A stretch of DNA of 7,513 nt from CAYXUW01 sp964468375 (GCA_964468375.1 CAYXUW010000107.1:1-7513); one strand, 5' to 3'; numbered from the stretch's first letter, positions 1 through 6,085 are shown. Program-made: numbers and translations. The notes: generated by a model from the letters alone, not told the origin.

Positions 1-522
1 GAACAAAACGCTGGATTTGTTTTTGACGCTGCCGACCATCCTGTTGTAGTACGCGACGTCGAGGCAGCAGCTTCTAATATCCATCAGCTCAACACCATTT
101 GAATCGAGGTCTTCTTTTAATACCGCAGAGGCGATTTCCATATCTGCGATGTTCGGCGAGAGGCGGTAACCAGGGGCATTTTTGTACCACGGATAATCAA
201 TTAATCTTTCGATGCTGCCGTGAGACAGAAATGTCATCAGCTCAGTCAAGGTAGCGGGCTTCCGGCCGAGACAACCGAGGCAAGCCAAAACGGTTCTTTC
301 GAGAGATTTAATTCCCTTTTTTCTGTTATAGGCCTTTTTGCTGTCAGCGACGAGTAATCGGCCTGCCAGATGCTTCTGCGTGTTGGCAACGCTTTTTCTT
401 AAAACCTGCCAAAGGTCAGCGGTCAGGAAATGGTGCGGAAGTGAAAAGGTAGCTGACGATACAACCAGCGGTCCGAGTAACGGCCCGAAACCGGCTTCAT
501 CAATCCCTGTCAAAACAACCAT
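1..522 (-). CDS. RNase HII-like protein, N-terminal part (runs off left edge)
   Basis: An open frame of exactly 174 codons runs from ATG at 522 to the window edge with no stop. Residues 6-18 read GIDEAGFGPLLGP, which matches the RNase HII active-site motif (DEAGRGPLAGP) with catalytic-type D8 and E9. Residues 60-63 are DSKK, also conserved in RNase HII. Known family role: cytoplasmic cleavage of RNA in RNA-DNA hybrids and at misincorporated ribonucleotides. Oddities: F12 replaces the Arg (or Lys in RNase HIII) of the usual G-R/K-G motif that contacts the ribonucleotide. The segment after DSKK does not follow the compact bacterial RnhB pattern, so this looks like a divergent, longer subfamily. 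The remaining catalytic Asp residues would lie outside the window. ATG 522 is preferred because the motif starts six residues later and AAGGG lies about 10 bases upstream. The frame stays open further upstream (to a TAG near 645), but without an ATG, GTG or TTG codon. It is divergent from the redox operon. I am confident of the fold relationship and less so of RNase activity. Confidence 0.8.
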   Translation of the reverse strand, partial: MVVLTGIDEAGFGPLLGPLVVSSATFSLPHHFLTADLWQVLRKSVANTQKHLAGRLLVADSKKAYNRKKGIKSLERTVLACLGCLGRKPATLTELMTFLSHGSIERLIDYPWYKNAPGYRLSPNIADMEIASAVLKEDLDSNGVELMDIRSCCLDVAYYNRMVGSVKNKSSVLF

Positions 523-579
523 CCGTGCAACGCCCTTCCATCCCTGTGGGGTTATTCGTTTATAATAATCACGGGCAAT

Positions 580-608
580 ATTATCGCCGGTTATGCAAAT
601 GGAGTAAA
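580..608 (-). promoter_or_regulatory. Putative sigma70-type promoter of the RNase HII-like gene
   Basis: Read on the minus strand, TTTACT (603-608) and GATAAT (580-585) are separated by exactly 17 bases (586-602). GATAAT matches 5 of 6 consensus -10 bases and TTTACT 4 of 6 for the -35. Transcription would start near 573 and give a leader of about 50 bases before ATG 522. Prediction from consensus only. Confidence 0.45.
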
Positions 609-611
609 GAG

Positions 612-722
612 AAAAGTAGCCCGTTGGATGAATCCGTCTTCGCCCAAGCTATGGTAGGACAAGCCGATGGGTCTTCGGATTTTGCGAGTCGACGCAACAA
701 ACCACGCAAGGTAACCTCATGC
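612..722. repeat. Structured non-coding segment, possibly a dispersed intergenic repeat
   Basis: This stretch between the divergent promoters has no convincing ORF. It holds short direct copies of GTCTTCG (near 634 and 671) and inverted pieces ATCCG/CGGAT flanking the central part. It also holds a hairpin with stem TTGCG (682-686) and CGCAA (693-697), plus a second CGCAA copy (705-709) that could pair alternatively. Its composition and short-repeat texture resemble intergenic repeat elements of planctomycete-like genomes, but a second copy is not present in this window, so the repeat call is a guess. It could also be a leader or small RNA. No tRNA T-loop motif (GGTTCGANTCC) is present. Confidence 0.2.
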
Positions 723-740
723 AATATAAAGGCTAAATGA

Positions 741-769
741 TTGACAAGCAGCGGGAAAGGATATAGTCT
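741..769 (+). promoter_or_regulatory. Putative promoter of the redox operon
   Basis: A perfect -35 hexamer TTGACA lies at 741-746. Seventeen bases on is TAGTCT (764-769), a poor -10. A better hexamer, TATAGT (762-767), is spaced only 15 bases away. Either would start transcription around 774-777, giving a short leader that already contains the GGAG ribosome-binding site. It is the only promoter-like sequence seen before the four-gene operon. The exact -10 is uncertain. Confidence 0.45.
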
Positions 770-782
770 ATCGGGGTTATTT

Positions 783-786
783 GGAG
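783..786 (+). promoter_or_regulatory. Ribosome-binding site that fixes the DUF6599-type gene start
   Basis: GGAG sits 6 bases before ATG 793. The in-frame TTG at 781 overlaps this site, so initiation at TTG 781 would leave the Shine-Dalgarno inside the coding sequence. ATG 793 is therefore preferred. Confidence 0.6.
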
Positions 787-792
787 TTTTTT

Positions 793-1731
793 ATGGGTTC
801 AGTTCGCGGGCGAATGAAACGAGTTGAATCGGTTATAAGCACTTGTCTTTTAGGCGTTCTTTTTCTTATCGGAGCGGCGATAGTCACAAGACAATTCGAA
901 TTTAAAATTCCTTTGAAGTCCAGTTCCATTGCGCCTGCTGGTTTTCAAGCAATGTCGGAGGCGGAAGTTTATAATTCCGAGACACTTTACGAAAAAATTA
1001 ACGGCAAGGCGCCGCTTTATCTCGAATCGGGCTTCAAGGAATTAGCAACCAGGCGATTGGCGAGCATAAACAACCCTGACTTATGGACAGAGGTTTATGT
1101 CTATGATATGGGCAATATCCGAAACAGTTTTTCTGTTTACAGCGTGCAGAAGAGAGCTGAGTCGCAGAAATTTACGGCTATGCAATTCGCATACAAGACC
1201 AGCAACGCTTTGTATTTCGTGCACGGCGAATATTATATAGAAATAATCGGCTCGTCTGAATCGGAGGAATTGTTCGCCGCGACGGAAGAAACAGCACAGA
1301 AGATTCAGGCGAATTTAGCTGTTAGCGATACAGAGATAGCTGAGCTTAAAATGTTTCCGCAGGAAAATTTAATTCCGGACAGTTTTAAGCTCTATGCAGT
1401 AAGCGCATTCGGCTTCGAGGGATTGACCGATACCTTTACCGCAAAATACAAATTCGGAGGAGAGAGCGTTACCGCATTTCTAAGCAAAAGAGACAATGCA
1501 AAAAAGGCGGAACAAATCGCAGAGAGGTATCGAGATTTTCTCATTGAAAACGGTGCGGCAGTAAAAGAAACAAATAACAAAACGCTCAAAGGCAAGGTTA
1601 TGGATTTATTCGGCACGACAGAGATTGTTTTTACAGTCGGGCCTTTTTCAGCAGGCGTGCACGAGGCGGAAAACCAGCAGACGGCTGAGAAATTGGCGGA
1701 GATGCTTATCAACAGATTAAATAATGAATGA
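793..1731 (+). CDS. DUF6599-type membrane-anchored extracytoplasmic protein
   Basis: The protein has 312 residues from ATG 793. A basic N-terminus (R5, R7, K9, R10) precedes one hydrophobic segment at about residues 14-32, so it is predicted to be anchored in the inner membrane with the rest outside the cytoplasm. Residues 65-81 (LYEKINGKAPLYLESGF) followed by VYVYDMGN and SFSVYSV match the pattern I associate with DUF6599 proteins, a family of unknown function commonly encoded beside ferredoxins and Tat-exported redox proteins. A second half from about residue 190 to 260 (GFEG, YKFGGESVTAFLS) may be a related subdomain. There are no cofactor motifs, and the only cysteine is C18 in the membrane segment, so it is unlikely to carry Fe-S or c-type haem. 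It is the first gene of the operon, and its last 8 bases overlap the next gene, implying translational coupling. Function unknown; an assembly or docking role is only a guess. Confidence 0.75.
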   Translation: MGSVRGRMKRVESVISTCLLGVLFLIGAAIVTRQFEFKIPLKSSSIAPAGFQAMSEAEVYNSETLYEKINGKAPLYLESGFKELATRRLASINNPDLWTEVYVYDMGNIRNSFSVYSVQKRAESQKFTAMQFAYKTSNALYFVHGEYYIEIIGSSESEELFAATEETAQKIQANLAVSDTEIAELKMFPQENLIPDSFKLYAVSAFGFEGLTDTFTAKYKFGGESVTAFLSKRDNAKKAEQIAERYRDFLIENGAAVKETNNKTLKGKVMDLFGTTEIVFTVGPFSAGVHEAENQQTAEKLAEMLINRLNNE

Positions 1732-2722
1732 GGAAACGGATAAAAAATTAAGCAGAAGGCAATTGCTGGCTCGGGCGAGCAAGGCGGGGGTTTCGATAGC
1801 CGCAGCCGGGGCTGTTTCATATTTGCTCTATGATTTAAAAGGGCCGAAAGCCCATCCGGAAAACACAGAGAATGTTGTGCTGCGGGATTTTTCGGTGCAG
1901 AATCAGCCGGGCAGGACAATCAGCATTGTAAAAGGTTCGGAGCGGGCTAAGACAGTCGATAAGGCGATAAAATTGCTCGGCGGTATAGAAAGATTTGTCA
2001 AGCCGGGCGAAACGGTAGTGATAAAACCCAACGTCGCGTTCGCAACACCGGCGATGTTATGCGCTACGGCTAATCCTGAACTGGTGGCTGAGGTGATTCG
2101 GCTGTGCTATGCAAGAGGCAAAGCGAAAAAAGTTATTGTTACCGACAATCCTATTAACGACCCGGCAAGCTGCTTTACGCTGAGCGGGGTAGGCAAGGCG
2201 GCAAACGCCGCAGGTGCGGAGGTGATGTTGCCGAGAACTAATTTATTCAAACAAACTACATTGCTACAAGGCGAGCTTATTAAGGACTGGCCGATTTTCT
2301 TCGAACCATTCGGTAAGGCGGACAAGGTAATTGGCATTGCCCCGGTTAAAAACCATCACAGGGCAGGCGCTTCGATGACAATGAAGAACTGGTACGGCCT
2401 TTTGGGCGGGAGGCGGAACATATTTCATCAGGACATCAACACTATCATCGCTGAACTGGCTATGATGGTGAAGCCGACACTGGTCATACTGGACGGAACA
2501 GAAGTTATGATGACGAACGGCCCGACCGGAGGGTCGCTTTCGGATTTAAGGCGTGCGAATACTTTAATCGCAAGCACTGACTGCGTGGCGGCTGATTCAT
2601 ACGGATGCGGGCTGCTGGGTATGAAGGTCTCGGACTTGCCGTATCTTAGGAAAGCTGAACAAGCGGGCGCCGGAACCGCTGATTACGAATCGTTAAAACC
2701 GATATTCGCTACAATGAGTTGA
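1724..2722 (+). CDS. Tat-exported DUF362 domain protein
   Basis: The protein has 332 residues. Residues 10-15 (SRRQLL) form a twin-arginine motif, followed by the Ala/Gly-rich hydrophobic stretch AGVSIAAAGAVSYLL (21-35), so a folded, probably cofactor-bearing protein is predicted to be exported or anchored. The mature part carries DUF362 hallmarks: VVIKPN (98-103), the long conserved block KNHHRAGASMTMKNWYG (209-225), DGTEVMMTNGPTGG (257-270) and DCVAADSYG (286-294). DUF362 proteins often end in a 2x[4Fe-4S] ferredoxin domain. This one lacks it and has only scattered cysteines, and the next gene supplies many clusters in trans. The start ATG lies in an ATGAATGA overlap with the upstream stop. 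No Shine-Dalgarno is obvious, which is consistent with translational coupling. The biochemical role of DUF362 is not established to my knowledge. Confidence 0.85.
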   Translation: MNEETDKKLSRRQLLARASKAGVSIAAAGAVSYLLYDLKGPKAHPENTENVVLRDFSVQNQPGRTISIVKGSERAKTVDKAIKLLGGIERFVKPGETVVIKPNVAFATPAMLCATANPELVAEVIRLCYARGKAKKVIVTDNPINDPASCFTLSGVGKAANAAGAEVMLPRTNLFKQTTLLQGELIKDWPIFFEPFGKADKVIGIAPVKNHHRAGASMTMKNWYGLLGGRRNIFHQDINTIIAELAMMVKPTLVILDGTEVMMTNGPTGGSLSDLRRANTLIASTDCVAADSYGCGLLGMKVSDLPYLRKAEQAGAGTADYESLKPIFATMS

Positions 2723-2726
2723 GATT

Positions 2727-4466
2727 ATGAAGATTGTTACAACGAGACGGATAAGCCAGATTTTCTTTTTTGTGCTGTTTATCTGGTTCTGCATAGTCAG
2801 CACGGTTGGTGATAAGCTGTGGCAGTTGCGGGCATGGCCGGTGAACTGGTTTTTGCAGCTTGACCCGCTTACGGCGATAGGAACGGTGCTGAGTACTCAT
2901 ACGCTTTACTATGGTCTTCTATGGGCACTGGGAACAGTCATACTAACAATAATATTCGGGCGGTTTTTCTGCGGGTGGGTATGCCCTTTCGGGACGGTGC
3001 ATCATTTCGTGGGCTACCTGGGCAATCGAAAAAAATCCGCAGCGCAAAAAATCCAGCTTAACAGATATCGAAAAGCCCAGAGCATAAAATACTACATACT
3101 TATATTATTTCTTGTTACGGCAGCATTCGTACCCGCCAGAAGTTTACAGACGGGTTTGCTTGACCCGACACCGCTGATAACGCGCAGTGTCAATCTCGTA
3201 TTGCTGCCGATTGTTGACAGGACGGTGAATGTTGTTTCGATAAGCGGCAGGTTTTACGTGGGTAGCTGGCTGATATTTACGATATTTCTAATGGCAGTTC
3301 TACTTAATTTGGTTATACCGAGATTTTACTGCCGGTTCGTTTGTCCATTAGGGGCGCTGTTCGGTGTTATCAACAGGTTCGCAATCTGGCGAATCGGCAA
3401 AAACAAAAGCGAATGTATCAACTGCAAATTGTGCGAGAAATCGTGTGAGGGCGGCTGTGAGCCAGCAGGAAAGATAAGAATAAGTGAGTGTGTGCTGTGC
3501 TTTAACTGCCTCGATGACTGTGTGCACGAGCTAATCAGCTACCAAACAAGACCATCGCTGGCGGGAGAGATTACAAATCCGGATATTTCGCGGAGAGGGT
3601 TCGTGCTGTCACTGGCGAGCGGAATTTTCGTGATACCGGCGGTCAGACTCAGCGGTAAATTAAAAGGCAACTGGTATAATAAGGTTATTCGTCCGCCCGG
3701 TGCTCTGGCGGAAGAAGAATTTCTAAAAAGGTGCATTAAGTGCGGGCAATGTATGCGGGTGTGTCCGACGAATGTTATTCAGCCGGGCGGAATTGACGGC
3801 GGGCTGGAAAATCTCTGGACGCCAGTACTGAACAATAGAATCGGCTCAAGCGGGTGTCAATTGAACTGCGTTGCCTGCGGGCAAGTTTGTCCGACCTCGG
3901 CCATTCGGCCTATTACGCTTGCGGAGAAACACGGGACAGGCGAATTCGCCGAGGCGGGGCCAATTAAACTGGGTACCGCCTTTATTGACCGTAACAGGTG
4001 TCTTCCGTGGGCGATGGACAAACCCTGCATTGTCTGTGAAGAAAACTGCCCTGTCAGCCCAAAAGCAATTTATACGCAGGAAGTTTTCAATACGGTAAGA
4101 GACGGGATTTTAACAGTAAAGAAGGCGTCGGGCGATACCATAGAAACCGTCGAGAACAACCTTCCGCCCGACAAATTCGCTACGGGCGACTATTACTGTG
4201 CCGCTGCGGGAGAATGCAGGAAAATCACGGCAAATGCGGAAAATTTAATTAAAATTTCTCCGAGCAGTAAATTCGACAAAATCCCCCATGCAGGCAGTAA
4301 AATCGAGGTTCAGGTGCGGCTGCAAAGGCCTTATATTGATATCGAAAAATGCATCGGCTGCGGGGTCTGCGAACACGAATGCCCCGTAAGCGGTAAAAAA
4401 GCTATAAGAGTTTCCGCAGAGGGTGAAACAAGAAGCGCAGACAGAAAGCTGCTGCTTAAAAGCTAA
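2727..4466 (+). CDS. Polytopic polyferredoxin: NapH-like membrane half fused to NapG/MauM-like half
   Basis: The protein has 579 residues and starts 4 bases after the upstream stop. The N-terminal half has hydrophobic segments near 9-27, 59-79, 121-138 and 178-198. The NapH-type motifs CGWVCP (82-87) and CRFVCP (202-207) follow the second and fourth of these. Two ferredoxin motifs come next: C230/233/236/240 and C255/258/261/265. SRRGFVLS (288-295) then resembles a Tat motif and is followed by a hydrophobic stretch to about 308, as at the N-terminus of NapG/MauM proteins. The second half has four more clusters: C336/339/342/346, C377/381/384/388, C425/434/437/441 and C542/545/548/552. A segment at 450-535 with an extra pair C491/C497 separates the last two. 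NapG and NapH are normally separate proteins passing quinol electrons to periplasmic reductases, so a similar role here is inferred. Predicted topology puts the first clusters in the cytoplasm and the last four outside. Confidence 0.9.
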   Translation: MKIVTTRRISQIFFFVLFIWFCIVSTVGDKLWQLRAWPVNWFLQLDPLTAIGTVLSTHTLYYGLLWALGTVILTIIFGRFFCGWVCPFGTVHHFVGYLGNRKKSAAQKIQLNRYRKAQSIKYYILILFLVTAAFVPARSLQTGLLDPTPLITRSVNLVLLPIVDRTVNVVSISGRFYVGSWLIFTIFLMAVLLNLVIPRFYCRFVCPLGALFGVINRFAIWRIGKNKSECINCKLCEKSCEGGCEPAGKIRISECVLCFNCLDDCVHELISYQTRPSLAGEITNPDISRRGFVLSLASGIFVIPAVRLSGKLKGNWYNKVIRPPGALAEEEFLKRCIKCGQCMRVCPTNVIQPGGIDGGLENLWTPVLNNRIGSSGCQLNCVACGQVCPTSAIRPITLAEKHGTGEFAEAGPIKLGTAFIDRNRCLPWAMDKPCIVCEENCPVSPKAIYTQEVFNTVRDGILTVKKASGDTIETVENNLPPDKFATGDYYCAAAGECRKITANAENLIKISPSSKFDKIPHAGSKIEVQVRLQRPYIDIEKCIGCGVCEHECPVSGKKAIRVSAEGETRSADRKLLLKS

Positions 4467-4474
4467 AAATCTTT

Positions 4475-4478
4475 GGAG
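4475..4478 (+). promoter_or_regulatory. Ribosome-binding site that fixes the aldo/keto reductase start
   Basis: GGAG lies 9 bases before ATG 4488. An in-frame TTG at 4473 overlaps the site, and starting there would add five residues (MECNE) before the natural Tat N-terminus. ATG 4488 is therefore chosen. Confidence 0.6.
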
Positions 4479-4487
4479 TGTAATGAA

Positions 4488-5729
4488 ATGGAAGAAAAAC
4501 AAAATAAGCTAAATAGAAGGAATTTTTTAAGAACAATAGGAGCCGCGGGGCTGGGTTCTGTTCTTGCCTCATCGAAGGTAAAAGCTGACCCGAATGAGCC
4601 GGACACAGTAAAAAAATCAGAATCGGCGAAATTCCCGGAGCTGCCCAAGCGAAAACTCGGCAGGGCCGATATCGTAATACCGATTTTGTCCAACGGCTTA
4701 ATGTTCGACATAACTGAAAACCAGATTATACTAAGGGCTAATCTCCAATATAACGCCACCTACTGGGACACTGCCTACAGCTATGCCGGCGGAAACAGTG
4801 AGATTGGCATAGGAAAATTTCTTTCCCAAAATCCGGAGGTGCGAAAGAAATTATTTATTGTTACCAAGGCATCAAGGGCTCGCAACGCAGAGGGTGTCGA
4901 ACAACGTCTTCAGACATCTCTGAAAAGGCTGAATACCAACTACATCGATTTATACTACGGCGTCCACGGATGCGATGACCCGGATTCTCAGCTTACAGAT
5001 GAGCTGCGAAAGTGGGCCGAGGACGCGAAGAAACGTAAGCTGATACGTTATTTCGGATTCAGCACACATAAAAATATGGAAAAATGCCTTATGGCGGCAT
5101 CCAAACTTGACTGGATTGATGCGATAATGACAAGCTACAATATCGTTCTGATGCAAAATCCGGAAATGCAGGAGGCCGTTCAGGCGTGTAACGAAGCGGG
5201 TGTCGGCCTTATTGCAATGAAGGTGCTGCTCGGAGCCCAGGCGAGACAAGCTAACGCCGAAGAGAAAATAATCACTCATTTTCTTGATAAGGGCTATACG
5301 CGCGAGCAGGCACTGATAAAAGCCGTCCTTGAGGATAAACGAATCACCGCAGCTTGTATAAGAATGGAAAATGTTACCCTGCTTCGTTCGAACGTGGCCG
5401 CCGTACTCGACAAAACCAAACTTACCCGGAAAGATACGGACGTCTTAAGGAAATACGCCGCCGAGACCTGCAGCGGTTATTGTGCCGGCTGCGCGCATAT
5501 CTGCGATGCCGCCCTGCCGGATGTGCCATACATAAGCGAAGTTATGCGTTATCTGATGTATTACAACAGTTACGGTGAGCGGCAGGAAGCGAGAGAGCTT
5601 TTTGCACAAATTCCCGGCAGTGTAAGAACCCGGTTGACGAGTGTCGATTATCGTTCTGCAGAAGCTCGCTGTCCGCAGCATTTGCCTATAGGCAAACTCG
5701 TAGCCGAGGCGGTCAGTAAGCTGTCTTAA
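4488..5729 (+). CDS. Tat-exported aldo/keto reductase with C-terminal cysteine cluster
   Basis: The protein has 413 residues from ATG 4488. NRRNFLR (9-15), a hydrophobic run and a likely cleavage site near VKA/DP (31-35) make a clear Tat signal. The AKR barrel follows, with KRKLGRADIVIP (54-65). The catalytic tetrad is readable as D94 and Y99 in DTAYSYAGGNSE, K127 in VTKAS and H160 in YYGVHG. The C-terminal extension has C328, C332, C335 and C339 (CxxxCxxCxxxC), followed by C395 in CPQHLPIG. This is consistent with the Fe-S-binding C-terminus of 4Fe-4S aldo/keto reductases, though the spacing is not the usual CxxC type. Known AKRs use NADPH in the cytoplasm, so an exported member needs either a cofactor acquired before export or electrons from a partner such as the polyferredoxin encoded 21 bases upstream. 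It is the last gene of the operon. The substrate is unknown. Confidence 0.9.
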   Translation: MEEKQNKLNRRNFLRTIGAAGLGSVLASSKVKADPNEPDTVKKSESAKFPELPKRKLGRADIVIPILSNGLMFDITENQIILRANLQYNATYWDTAYSYAGGNSEIGIGKFLSQNPEVRKKLFIVTKASRARNAEGVEQRLQTSLKRLNTNYIDLYYGVHGCDDPDSQLTDELRKWAEDAKKRKLIRYFGFSTHKNMEKCLMAASKLDWIDAIMTSYNIVLMQNPEMQEAVQACNEAGVGLIAMKVLLGAQARQANAEEKIITHFLDKGYTREQALIKAVLEDKRITAACIRMENVTLLRSNVAAVLDKTKLTRKDTDVLRKYAAETCSGYCAGCAHICDAALPDVPYISEVMRYLMYYNSYGERQEARELFAQIPGSVRTRLTSVDYRSAEARCPQHLPIGKLVAEAVSKLS

Positions 5730-5768
5730 TCAGTTTTCAAACAACCCAAAAATCCAACAGTTCTATTG

Positions 5769-5801
5769 GGCGTAACCTCATTGCATGCAAGAAGTTACGT
5801 C
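5769..5801 (+). other. Hairpin overlapping the downstream terminator stem
   Basis: GGCGTAAC (5769-5776) pairs with GTTACGTC (5794-5801), giving 8 pairs including one G-U. The 17-base loop holds the perfect palindrome TTGCATGCAA (5781-5790). The right arm shares positions 5797-5801 with the terminator-like hairpin that follows, so the two structures exclude each other. Confidence 0.5.
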
Positions 5802-5819
5802 TGGCGAGAGGCGTTTTTT
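5797..5819 (+). terminator. Probable intrinsic terminator of the redox operon
   Basis: ACGTCT (5797-5802) pairs with AGGCGT (5809-5814), with one G-U pair, around a GGCGAG loop. Six T residues (5814-5819) follow at once. The stem is short, so termination may be partial. It lies about 70 bases after the last stop codon of the operon. Confidence 0.5.
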
Positions 5820-5820
5820 C

Positions 5821-5850
5821 TTGCTTTTGTCTATGCCTTTACGGTATAAT
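5821..5850 (+). promoter_or_regulatory. Promoter with perfect TATAAT box
   Basis: TTGCTT (5821-5826) and TATAAT (5845-5850) are separated by 18 bases, directly after the operon terminator. The expected transcription start is near 5857-5861, at or just before ATG 5861. It would drive a short transcript of about 150 bases ending at the strong terminator before 6010. Confidence 0.6.
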
Positions 5851-5860
5851 GACCATATAT

Positions 5861-5956
5861 ATGAAGAAGTTTTATTATGAAACCTGGCTTCCGTTTACTT
5901 TTACAAAAAAGCGAATTTTGATACTTGCGATTGCAAGCTATATTGCTATGTGTTAG
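5861..5956 (+). CDS. Possible 31-residue small protein (or non-coding RNA region)
   Basis: An ATG-to-TAG frame encodes 31 residues beginning MKKFYYETWLPF and ending ILILAIASYIAMC. It has a basic KKR patch (16-18) followed by a 13-residue hydrophobic tail that ends in cysteine. The start lies only 11 bases after a perfect -10 box and has no Shine-Dalgarno, so translation would have to be leaderless or nearly so. A competing short frame starts at ATG 5876. A CTTGC-GATT-GCAAG hairpin lies inside the frame (about 5924-5937), which would also suit a small RNA. The tail is too short for a standard transmembrane helix. I do not recognise the peptide. The transcription unit is better supported than the coding claim. 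Confidence 0.25.
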   Translation: MKKFYYETWLPFTFTKKRILILAIASYIAMC

Positions 5957-5982
5957 AAATCTTTTAAACCTTTTCTACTTTT

Positions 5983-6010
5983 AAACCGCCCTGTGTAGGG
6001 CGGTTTTTTT
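5983..6010 (+). terminator. Strong intrinsic terminator
   Basis: AAACCGCCCT (5983-5992) pairs perfectly with AGGGCGGTTT (5997-6006) around a GTGT loop, and the T run extends to 6010. It has a 10-pair stem with a GC-rich core. It ends the short transcript started near 5857 and insulates hldD from upstream transcription. The A-rich left flank also allows weaker bidirectional action. Confidence 0.9.
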
Positions 6011-6033
6011 ATGCGCTTCAAATCCATTAAACA

Positions 6034-6062
6034 TTGACACAATCGACACGCCGAATTAAGCT
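6034..6062 (+). promoter_or_regulatory. Putative promoter of the hldD unit
   Basis: A perfect -35 TTGACA (6034-6039) is followed after 17 bases by TAAGCT (6057-6062), a weak -10 sharing only the first two and last consensus bases. It sits just after the strong terminator and about 40 bases before ATG 6100. Its layout resembles the 741-769 promoter: perfect -35 and poor -10. Confidence 0.4.
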
Positions 6063-6085
6063 TACGAAAATTGAACAACTAATGC

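Noticed and set aside
338..565. Plus-strand 75-codon open frame
   Set aside because: It is antisense to the RNase HII-like gene, whose minus-strand frame carries clear DEAG and DSKK motifs. The plus frame shows no family features.
612..722. Possible tRNA or known riboswitch in the 612-722 segment
   Set aside because: No T-loop consensus, acceptor stem or familiar riboswitch core could be folded by eye.
525..740. Plus-strand 71-codon open frame in the intergenic region
   Set aside because: Low-complexity, repeat-like translation with no recognisable motif or Shine-Dalgarno. It runs through both putative promoters.
1392..1919. Minus-strand 175-codon open frame
   Set aside because: Lies opposite the DUF6599-type/DUF362 junction. 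It is rich in Pro/Ser/Leu, as expected from an antisense shadow, and has no motif.
711..5781. GTAACCTCAT present at both 711-720 and 5772-5781
   Set aside because: Ten-base matches are expected many times by chance in 7.5 kb, and the flanks do not match, so this is not treated as a repeat pair or attachment sites.
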